Position numbers and translations under genes: made by a program
IMG/VR virus record: IMGVR_UViG_3300020463_003399
Span: 1 to 64,000 of that record
Reading direction: 5' to 3' (one strand)
From: a virus
Length of the DNA stretch: 64,000 nucleotides
Part shown: positions 58,261 to 64,000 of the stretch, in pieces
Numbering within the stretch: position 1 is the stretch's first letter
Layout: each line of letters starts with the position of its first letter
Notes under the pieces: generated by a model
The model's input: the letters and a program-made list of their open reading frames with translations, nothing else
Told to the model about the DNA's origin: nothing
Database searches by the model: none

Positions 58261-58931
58261 ACAAAAGTCAGATATTCATATTACTACATCACATATCTTT
58301 AGCTATTGGACTTGCTATGTATGGCTTTCAGTGGCAATGGGCTATTGTAGTATTTCTATTCAGTATGTTTTGGGCATGGATAGTAGGCAATAATATAAAT
58401 CACTATTACTTTGCACATGCAACATACAAAGATAGCTTAAAAAGTTATTTCTATACTTTTCTTTGTTTAACATCTGGACTAGGTTCACCTTTATCTTTTA
58501 GTGCATCACATAGACAACATCACAAATATACAGATACAGAAAAAGATCCACACTCACCTCATCATATAGGCTGGAAACGTGTTTACTTTTTAGATTGGGC
58601 ACCACAGAATATCAGTCGTGGAATAATTAGAGATTTTGTTAGAAGTAAGTTTCAAATATGGGTTCACAAACACTGGTATCAATTACACATTGGTATCGTA
58701 ATTATCATTGCTCTTATAGATTTAAGACTATTGTTTTTTGGTCTTTCTCCAGGAGTTCTTTATAGTTTTCATAGTGGAAGTCTAACAAACACACTTTCTC
58801 ATATAGGTGGAGAACATAGAAACGTTTGGTATCTAAGACCTTTTATTTGGTGGGGTTGGGCACATGGTGACCATCATAGTGGTAAGTTTGACAGATATAA
58901 AAGCAGTAGAGTCTATTCAGATAACTATTGA
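58254..58931 (+). CDS. Membrane fatty acid desaturase
   Basis: This 225-residue protein has the three histidine boxes of the acyl-CoA/acyl-lipid delta-9 desaturase family: H50-x4-H55 (NHYYFAH), HRQHH at 86-90 and HGDHH at 204-208, with SLTNTLSHIGG between. Hydrophobic segments at about 5-25, 28-45, 62-80 and 145-165 place the di-iron site at the membrane. It would introduce a double bond into fatty acids, perhaps to tune host membrane fluidity. It overlaps the oxygenase-like gene upstream. Confidence 0.9.
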   Translation: MLNKSQIFILLHHISLAIGLAMYGFQWQWAIVVFLFSMFWAWIVGNNINHYYFAHATYKDSLKSYFYTFLCLTSGLGSPLSFSASHRQHHKYTDTEKDPHSPHHIGWKRVYFLDWAPQNISRGIIRDFVRSKFQIWVHKHWYQLHIGIVIIIALIDLRLLFFGLSPGVLYSFHSGSLTNTLSHIGGEHRNVWYLRPFIWWGWAHGDHHSGKFDRYKSSRVYSDNY

Positions 58932-58956
58932 CAATCAATATTAAAAAATGTATAAT
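58928..58956 (+). promoter_or_regulatory. sigma70-type promoter
   Basis: TTGACA (58928-58933), exactly 17 bases, TATAAT (58951-58956): a consensus promoter that begins at the desaturase stop. Confidence 0.9.
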
Positions 58957-58981
58957 ACATATATAATACGGAGTTGAAGCC

Positions 58982-59290
58982 ATGGCTGAAATGTTGAAAC
59001 ATTCAAATGTCAAAGAAAGATTAAAAAGACTTAGAGAAATAAGCGGTAAGGTAGAACATCTTAGAAGATTTCACAGTGACTTTGAAAACAAAGAATTTTT
59101 AAAATGGACACCAATAACTCATGAGGATATCAATTATGATAGACTTATTTTGTTTCAAAAAGCAGGATATGTTACTCAGTTAGTCGATTGGTGCAATACA
59201 CATTGTCAAGACTATTATGTTGCGTATCAAGGAAAATTCTACTTTAAGAATGAAAATGATGCCGCATACTTTACAATGTACTGGAAATAG
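58982..59290 (+). CDS. Small hypothetical protein
   Basis: A 102-residue protein with a charged N-terminal helix (HSNVKERLKRLREISGKVEHLRRFHSDFENKEF) and a C-terminal mixed part (YYVAYQGKFYFKNENDAAYFTMYWK). GGAG lies 9 bases before the ATG and a consensus promoter drives it. No family was recognised. Confidence 0.75.
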   Translation: MAEMLKHSNVKERLKRLREISGKVEHLRRFHSDFENKEFLKWTPITHEDINYDRLILFQKAGYVTQLVDWCNTHCQDYYVAYQGKFYFKNENDAAYFTMYWK

Positions 59291-59298
59291 TATATAAT
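59270..59298 (+). promoter_or_regulatory. sigma70-type promoter, leaderless geometry
   Basis: TTTACA (59270-59275), 17 bases, TATAAT (59293-59298). The ATG at 59305 sits 7 bases after the -10 element, at the predicted transcription start. Confidence 0.7.
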
Positions 59299-59304
59299 AA
59301 AGAT

Positions 59305-59892
59305 ATGAAAGTACAAACAGATATTGATATTGATGTTGTCGATAGAGATAGTGTGCTAACACATTTTCGACACATAAATGCAAGTATTAAAAAAGGAAAA
59401 GAATATACAAAACATAACAGTGGTGTATATCTTCAACCTATTCCTTTTGATCCTATTTCTGAATTAGCAACTATAGAATACAAAGAGGCAGAAGAAAGAG
59501 GATATTTTAAATTAGATTTTCTCAATAATACTTTGTATGAAGGTATCAAAGATGAAAAGCATTTAGATGAATTAATTGCAAGAGAACCTATCTGGGATTT
59601 ATTGCAACACGAAGATGTGATTAAAAATCTAGTGCATGTACACAATCACTTAAATGTCTTACAAGTAATGAAACCTAAAAGTGTTGAAGAATTAGCAGAA
59701 GTTCTAGCAGTGATTAGACCTGCTAAAAGACATTTACTTAATGAAAGTAAAGAAAAGATTAGTAGTGAAGTGTGGGTAAAACCCGATGATGGATCTTACT
59801 ATTTCAAAAAAGCACATGCTATTGCATATGCATTAAGTATTGTAGTTCAGCTTAATCTATTTTGCGAACAAGTTGAACAGAACGCCTCTTAA
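59305..59892 (+). CDS. Mini protein with C-family DNA polymerase (PolIII alpha) motifs
   Basis: This 195-residue protein contains, in the right order, short blocks of DnaE/PolC-type polymerases: DIDID at 6-10 (DnaE P-D-x-D-x-D-F, catalytic D401/D403), GYFKLDFL at 66-73 (DnaE KFDFLGL, catalytic D555 equals D71), KPKSVEELAEVLAVIRP at 123-139 (DnaE KPxSxxDLAxxxALxRP) and FKKAHAIAYA at 167-176 (DnaE FNKSHAxAYA). It is far smaller than a polymerase (over 1000 residues), so it is a remnant or a small factor derived from one. It has no Shine-Dalgarno sequence. Confidence 0.65.
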   Translation: MKVQTDIDIDVVDRDSVLTHFRHINASIKKGKEYTKHNSGVYLQPIPFDPISELATIEYKEAEERGYFKLDFLNNTLYEGIKDEKHLDELIAREPIWDLLQHEDVIKNLVHVHNHLNVLQVMKPKSVEELAEVLAVIRPAKRHLLNESKEKISSEVWVKPDDGSYYFKKAHAIAYALSIVVQLNLFCEQVEQNAS

Positions 59893-60256
59893 TACGTTTC
59901 TTAATAATATTAGATAGACTTGTTTCAGGACCCCATAGTACTTGGGTGTCTTTTGAATTCATATTAAGTATCCAATTTCTATATAAACTTATCTGACTGC
60001 CTAAGAATAAATTGATAGGCATAAGTCTATTTGATTCCCACCACCATTGTTCACCTAACTCAATGAACTTTTTTCTTAACTTAGGTGATGGTATTTCTTC
60101 AAAGTTATACATTGAAGTTATCACTTGGTCAGAATTTATTATTATACCTAGATACTCTTTATACTCTTTCTTATTACCGTACCTGACATACGAAAAGAAA
60201 GGATAATTTTCTTGCATCCATTTGACTTTATCTTGCTCCATCGTTATATTTAGCAT
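59852..60256 (-). CDS. Hypothetical protein on the opposite strand
   Basis: A 134-residue protein (start 60256, or 60241 at the second Met) rich in Trp, Tyr, Lys and Asn, with MQENYPFFSYVRYGNKKEYKEYLGIIINSDQVITSMYNFEEI and a QWWWESNRLMPINLFLGSQI segment of the style found in marine T4-like phages. It overlaps the 3' end of the polymerase-like gene by 41 bases on the other strand. No ribosome site is obvious for either start. The sequence is coding-like; function unknown. Confidence 0.65.
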   Translation of the reverse strand: MLNITMEQDKVKWMQENYPFFSYVRYGNKKEYKEYLGIIINSDQVITSMYNFEEIPSPKLRKKFIELGEQWWWESNRLMPINLFLGSQISLYRNWILNMNSKDTQVLWGPETSLSNIIKKRIKRRSVQLVRKID

Positions 60257-60279
60257 GGTTAGGAAAGTGGTCTCTGGGA

Positions 60280-60288
60280 GATAAATAC
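60280..60288 (+). promoter_or_regulatory. T4-like late promoter, leaderless geometry
   Basis: GATAAATAC; counting from the T4 late geometry (motif -13 to -6) the +1 base is 60293, the A of the ATG. Confidence 0.6.
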
Positions 60289-60292
60289 ATAT

Positions 60293-61093
60293 ATGATAAA
60301 CGTCAATATGTATCAGTATGAAAGAGATATTGAAATTGCTTGTTTAGATGGTGACAATACAAGCACTATGACAAACTACCTGGGGAATATGCCAATGTAC
60401 GATGTAACACACAAACTTCATAAGGGTATTGATAATACTCTTAGATTTAAATTAAAAGATACAGATAGAAAACCTATCGATTTAACTAACAAAACTATTA
60501 TATGGAAAATGTATGATAGGGAATCAAGAGAAAATGTACTATTCAAATACCTTACTGTCACCAACGGAACCAAAGGTATGGCATCTTTAGTAGTTCCAAC
60601 AACTGATACAATCATGCTTTCTCAGGGCTTTTATCAATTTGCAATGTATACAGTAGAAAATGGTGTAGAACAAATCATCTATACAGACACAAATGACAAC
60701 GCAAAGGGATCGATTGAATTAATTGACGATGTTTATCCAGAATTCGAACCATCACAAGAGTCAACTTCATTCTTTGATGATGGTAATTACTTTATATCTA
60801 CTGCTTTTGATGGCTCAGGCAAGACATCAAAATCAAAATCAATACATACTTTAGCATTATACTTTGATGGTTTTACAGGTACAGTAGAAATACAAGGTGA
60901 TTTAAGTGAACAACCAAGTAGTACTCATGACGATTGGTTCTTGATATCACCAAAACTATTTTCAAATCCATCGATTACTATCAATAACGAAACAGGCGTA
61001 CAAGCATTTGTACTTGAAGCAAACGTAAATTGGATAAGAGTTCGATATACTGCGACAGCCGGAACAATTAAAAAAGTACTTTTAAGAAACTAA
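60293..61093 (+). CDS. Virion-like beta-domain protein
   Basis: This 266-residue protein resembles modular phage structural proteins: a beta domain with KTIIWKMYDRESRENVLFKYLTVTNGTKG, which matches BppU-like N-terminal domains of tail/baseplate proteins, and GFYQFAMYTVENG. It then has a Thr/Ser-rich linker and a C-terminal beta-sandwich (ALYFDGFTGTVEIQGDL...YTATAGTIKKVLLRN). A late promoter lies directly before it. It is probably a virion component such as a baseplate or neck decoration; the role is inferred. Confidence 0.6.
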   Translation: MINVNMYQYERDIEIACLDGDNTSTMTNYLGNMPMYDVTHKLHKGIDNTLRFKLKDTDRKPIDLTNKTIIWKMYDRESRENVLFKYLTVTNGTKGMASLVVPTTDTIMLSQGFYQFAMYTVENGVEQIIYTDTNDNAKGSIELIDDVYPEFEPSQESTSFFDDGNYFISTAFDGSGKTSKSKSIHTLALYFDGFTGTVEIQGDLSEQPSSTHDDWFLISPKLFSNPSITINNETGVQAFVLEANVNWIRVRYTATAGTIKKVLLRN

Positions 61094-61098
61094 TTCGC

Positions 61099-61127
61099 TT
61101 GACTTCCTGGTCCTAGTTTGCTATTAT
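61099..61127 (+). promoter_or_regulatory. sigma70-type promoter, leaderless geometry
   Basis: TTGACT (61099-61104), 17 bases, TATTAT (61122-61127). The primase ATG at 61134 is at the predicted transcription start. Confidence 0.7.
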
Positions 61128-61133
61128 ACTAGT

Positions 61134-62135
61134 ATGGACCTTCAGCAAAAAATATATCAGCATATACCTGGTAAGAATAGACAATCAAGTGGTGGTTGGC
61201 TTAGTTTCAACTGCCCTTGTTGTGTCGAGGAAGGCGAATCTCGACTAGATAATAGAATGCGTGGGGGTGTTCGAAGTGACGGTGACTCCATATCATACCA
61301 CTGTTTTAACTGTGGATTCACTGCAAGTCATCGAAATGGCAGAATACTTAACAAGAAGTTTATAAAACTCATGCGTAATCTTAACATTTCTGAAAGTGAT
61401 ATAAAACGTTTACAGTTGGAAGCTATCCGTCAGAAAGAGTTATCTGAAGGTCCATACCTTTTTGCAAACAAAGTAAAGCAAATAAGAATACCAAAGTTTC
61501 AAGAAACTGAGTTGCCAGAAAACTCAGAAAAATTAGAAGTTCTTTTAGCACAAGACAATCCTTCAGAAGGTGCCATCTTTGCAGTTAAGTATTTGATTGA
61601 TAGAGGTGTCTATGACCACATAGATAATGTCTATTGGTCTTCACATATGAATTTCAAAAACAGAGTTATATTTCCGTTTATTCAAGGAGATGATATAGTT
61701 GGTTACACTGCACGTGATATAACTGGCAAGTCTTCTTCAAAATATATTACAAAATCTCCTAAAGCATTTTTGCACAACACAGACAAAATAAAAAGCAAGA
61801 CTAAATATCTTATAGTATGTGAAGGCATTATAGATGCGTTAGCATTAGATTGTGTGGCTATCACAAGTAACGAAGCCTCACAAGACCAAATTGATTATAT
61901 CAATCAGTTTAGAGGCGAAGTGATTGTTTGTCCTGATAGGGATAAAGCAGGAGAGAAACTAATCAAACAAGCCCAGGAAAATGGCTGGAGTGTATCTTTT
62001 CCTATGTGGGAAGATGATATCAAAGATGCCGCTGATGCAATACAACGATATGGAAAGTTGTATACTTTAAAGAGTATCATAGATGCACGTATTAGCAACA
62101 ACACTAAAATAAGTGTGAAAATGAGAATAGGATAA
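61134..62135 (+). CDS. 61: DNA primase gp61-like
   Basis: This 333-residue primase has an N-terminal zinc finger (C27-C30 region NCPCC and C57/C60 in YHCFNCG), then a TOPRIM core with E230 in VCEGIIDALAL and D268/D270 in VCPDRDKAG. It makes RNA primers for lagging-strand synthesis with the gp41 helicase, which is not in the window. Length matches T4 gp61 (342). No Shine-Dalgarno sequence precedes the ATG, and the gene is followed 3 bases later by the ClpP-like gene. Confidence 0.9.
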   Translation: MDLQQKIYQHIPGKNRQSSGGWLSFNCPCCVEEGESRLDNRMRGGVRSDGDSISYHCFNCGFTASHRNGRILNKKFIKLMRNLNISESDIKRLQLEAIRQKELSEGPYLFANKVKQIRIPKFQETELPENSEKLEVLLAQDNPSEGAIFAVKYLIDRGVYDHIDNVYWSSHMNFKNRVIFPFIQGDDIVGYTARDITGKSSSKYITKSPKAFLHNTDKIKSKTKYLIVCEGIIDALALDCVAITSNEASQDQIDYINQFRGEVIVCPDRDKAGEKLIKQAQENGWSVSFPMWEDDIKDAADAIQRYGKLYTLKSIIDARISNNTKISVKMRIG

Positions 62136-62138
62136 AAA

Positions 62139-62777
62139 ATGAAAAAGAAAATGACGATTATTCCAGAGCCAAAAGAACAACCAAAACCAACTCCACCACC
62201 TCCAATGCCTCAACCGCCTGCTCCTCCAAAACTACCGGGAGAATACAGTAAAGACAATGGTGTTCTGTTTATGGACAAAGAGTTTAATCAAGAAAACTGC
62301 ATGCCTTTGGTAAAAATGATTATTGAATATAATCTTATGCCAAAAGATAAAGCACCAAATACAATTCATCTGTATATTAATTCTCCAGGAGGGTTAGTAG
62401 ATAGTTGTATGCATTTAATCGATACAATCAAGCAATCAAGAATTCCAGTTCATACATATGGTATGGGATCAATCGCTAGTTGTGGCGTCATGCTTATGAT
62501 GTCTGGTGTAAAAGGTCATAGATATCTTACACACAATACTGCGGTCATGTCACACGAATTCAGTGGTGGGCAAAAAGGTCAGTATCATGATATGCTAGAT
62601 AGTAAAAAGCATATGGATTGGACTAACGAAAAGCTATTAGAACATTATATCAAATGTACAGGTAAAACAAAAACTTACATTCGTAAGCATTTACTAGCAC
62701 CAAAGACGGATCATTGGTTAACACCAGAAGAAGCGGTCAAACATGGTATCGCTGATAAAGTAATTAAGACTTATTAG
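62139..62777 (+). CDS. ClpP-like serine protease
   Basis: This 212-residue protein has the ClpP triad: S114 in GSIASCGVML, H139 in VMSHEFSG and D191 in KTDHWLTPEEAVKHGIAD, with the LYINSPGG strand before the nucleophile. An N-terminal proline-rich stretch (residues about 10-33) is unusual for the family and could be an interaction region. Phage ClpP-like proteases may process virion proteins or host proteins; no chaperone partner gene is visible. It follows the primase by 3 bases. Confidence 0.9.
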   Translation: MKKKMTIIPEPKEQPKPTPPPPMPQPPAPPKLPGEYSKDNGVLFMDKEFNQENCMPLVKMIIEYNLMPKDKAPNTIHLYINSPGGLVDSCMHLIDTIKQSRIPVHTYGMGSIASCGVMLMMSGVKGHRYLTHNTAVMSHEFSGGQKGQYHDMLDSKKHMDWTNEKLLEHYIKCTGKTKTYIRKHLLAPKTDHWLTPEEAVKHGIADKVIKTY

Positions 62778-62797
62778 ACCTTTTTTCAAATTTATCA

Positions 62798-62826
62798 TTG
62801 ACAATCGACAATAAATTTGCTATTCT
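62798..62826 (+). promoter_or_regulatory. sigma70-type promoter
   Basis: TTGACA (62798-62803), 17 bases, TATTCT (62821-62826), before the PRPP synthase gene. Confidence 0.8.
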
Positions 62827-62860
62827 AGTAGTATTAAACTAGTTCAGAGGTGTAAAGTGT

Positions 62861-63829
62861 ATGAAAATTATATCTGGTAACAGTAATAGAGAATTGGCTC
62901 AATCTATTGCTGAACATTGTTTCAGTGATTTAGTGCCGGCTAACATTACTACATTCGCAGATGGCGAGTGTAACATAGAATTTCAAGAAAACATTAGAGG
63001 TGAAGATGTTTTTATAATTCAAAGTACAAGTAGTCCAGTAAATGATAATCTAATGGAACTTATGATTATGATTGATGCGGCAAAACGTAGTTCAGCAAAA
63101 AGAATTACGGCAGTTATTCCTTACTTTGGATATGCAAGACAAGACAGAAAGAGTGCATCACGTACTCCTATCTCTGCAAAACTTGTCGCTAACTTAATTA
63201 CTAAAGCAGGTGCTGATAGAATTTTAACTATGGACTTACATGCTGGTCAAATTCAGGGCTTCTTTGATATTCCCGTAGATGATTTAACGAGCAGGTTGGT
63301 CTTTGTCAAAGATATCAAAAAGACTATTGGTGTCATTGACGATCCAGCAGTAAATCAAGTAGAAACAGTATTCGTTTCACCAGATGCTGGTGGTACAGTA
63401 AGAGCAAGAAAATTTGCTGATATGTTTCATGCCAATTATGCTATCGTTGACAAACGTAGACCTGAGGCAGGAAAAAGCGAAGTAATGAATCTTATAGGTG
63501 ATGTTAAAGGAAAACATGCAATTCTTGTAGATGATATAATTGATAGTGGTGGAACTTTATGTAATGCCGCCAAAGCAATTATGGATCAAGGTGCAATGAG
63601 TGTTAGAGCATATATTACACATGGTGTTTTAACAAATGGTGCTTGTAAGAAAATTGAAAAGAGTGTGTTGGATGAATGCATTATCACAGACAGTATAAAA
63701 TTTAATTGTCCTGATGGTTGCAAAAAGACACGTGTAGTTAGTGTATGTAGTTTATTTGGCGAAGCTATACGTAGAGTAAGTAATGAGGAAAGTGTAAGTA
63801 GTTTGTTTACACATAAAGTTCCTAATTAA
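62861..63829 (+). CDS. prs: Ribose-phosphate pyrophosphokinase (PRPP synthase)
   Basis: This 322-residue enzyme makes PRPP from ribose-5-phosphate and ATP. Present are the ADGECNIEF and EDVFIIQS strands, YARQDRKS with the catalytic loop, SPDAGG and KRRPEAG, and the PRPP-binding loop [14 protein letters not shown] near residue 225. The full length matches bacterial Prs (315). It may supply PRPP for nucleotide or NAD synthesis in the infected cell together with the PRTase at 53840. AGAGGTGTAAAGTGT is the ribosome region. Confidence 0.95.
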   Translation: MKIISGNSNRELAQSIAEHCFSDLVPANITTFADGECNIEFQENIRGEDVFIIQSTSSPVNDNLMELMIMIDAAKRSSAKRITAVIPYFGYARQDRKSASRTPISAKLVANLITKAGADRILTMDLHAGQIQGFFDIPVDDLTSRLVFVKDIKKTIGVIDDPAVNQVETVFVSPDAGGTVRARKFADMFHANYAIVDKRRPEAGKSEVMNLIGDVKGKHAILVDDIIDSGGTLCNAAKAIMDQGAMSVRAYITHGVLTNGACKKIEKSVLDECIITDSIKFNCPDGCKKTRVVSVCSLFGEAIRRVSNEESVSSLFTHKVPN

Positions 63830-63843
63830 TAGTAAGGGGTAAA

Positions 63844-64000
63844 ATGATTAGAGAGACAGATTGGTCTAAGAAATTACATTGGACAACAACAGTAAGTGAA
63901 AAATTATTATTAGGTGTCGTAGGTACACTAACGATGGTTGCGGCTGGGTTAGACATTTACGATATGATAATAGTAAAATTCAAAATTGAACTAGCAGATT
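63844..64000 (+). CDS. Membrane-like protein, truncated at the window edge
   Basis: An ORF begins at the ATG at 63844 (TAAGGGGTAAA in front) and runs off the right edge after 52 codons. Residues about 19-40 (KLLLGVVGTLTMVAAGLDIYDMIIV) look like a transmembrane segment. It is too short to identify. Confidence 0.6.
   Translation, partial: MIRETDWSKKLHWTTTVSEKLLLGVVGTLTMVAAGLDIYDMIIVKFKIELAD

Noticed and set aside
1-64000. CRISPR arrays, insertion sequences, integrase or attachment sites
   Set aside because: No regularly spaced repeats, transposase or recombinase genes, or terminal inverted repeats were seen; the gene set is that of a lytic phage.

Overview
The window is a 64 kb piece of an AT-rich, strictly lytic T4-like myovirus genome. 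The evidence is a near-complete T4 morphogenesis core with recognisable gp26, gp20, gp21, gp22, gp23, gp15, gp14, gp13, gp18, gp19, gp4, gp16 and gp17, plus T4-type replication and recombination genes (gp32, UvsX, UvsY, UvsW, gp62, primase, NrdA, NrdB) and a T4-like late promoter (GATAAATAC / TATAAATA) in front of many virion genes. Gene content (tail-fibre repeats, QueD-like, fatty acid desaturase, several 2OG-Fe(II) oxygenases, PRPP synthase, MIP18-type Fe-S protein) resembles marine pelagimyophages and cyanomyophages. A SAR11-like marine host is plausible but is inferred from style and base composition only.

Layout. 0-2.1 kb: accessory genes (oxygenase-like, small proteins, a PD-(D/E)XK nuclease) with a sigma70-type promoter and a structured leader. 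2.1-3.8 kb, minus strand: baseplate gp26 with an apparent programmed -1 frameshift extension, followed by a stretch that looks like structured RNA. 3.9-12.4 kb: tape-measure-like protein, portal, prohead core, protease, scaffold and major capsid protein. 12.5-17.5 kb: three related fibre-like proteins. 17.5-21.1 kb, minus strand: a late unit with gp14, gp15, a Nudix hydrolase and an unknown protein. 21.1-37.8 kb: PhyH-like oxygenase, neck gp13, dNMP kinase, sheath, tube, head completion gp4, terminases and several virion proteins of unknown role.

37.8-52 kb: DNA metabolism. This holds gp32, UvsX, a QueD-like protein, UvsY and ribonucleotide reductase, then small proteins, an HNH nuclease, an AAA ATPase, a MIP18-like protein, UvsW and gp62, and a tRNA-Arg(ACG). 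52-60 kb: accessory and metabolic genes, including an AbrB-type protein, a phosphoribosyltransferase, a minus-strand radical SAM/putative hydrolase pair, tandem 2OG-like paralogs, a fatty acid desaturase and a small protein carrying C-family DNA polymerase active-site motifs. 60-64 kb: a virion-like protein, DNA primase, a ClpP-like protease, PRPP synthase and a truncated gene at the edge.

Two promoter classes fit the gene logic. TTGACA-N17-TATAAT-like promoters precede metabolism and replication genes. GATAAATAC motifs precede structural genes and the minus-strand late units. Several genes from both classes start at or next to the predicted transcription start and have no Shine-Dalgarno sequence, so they may be leaderless. 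The most unusual items are the gp26 frameshift cassette, the unannotated structured RNA beside it, the polymerase-III-like mini protein, and a 39-residue late membrane protein hidden opposite nrdB.
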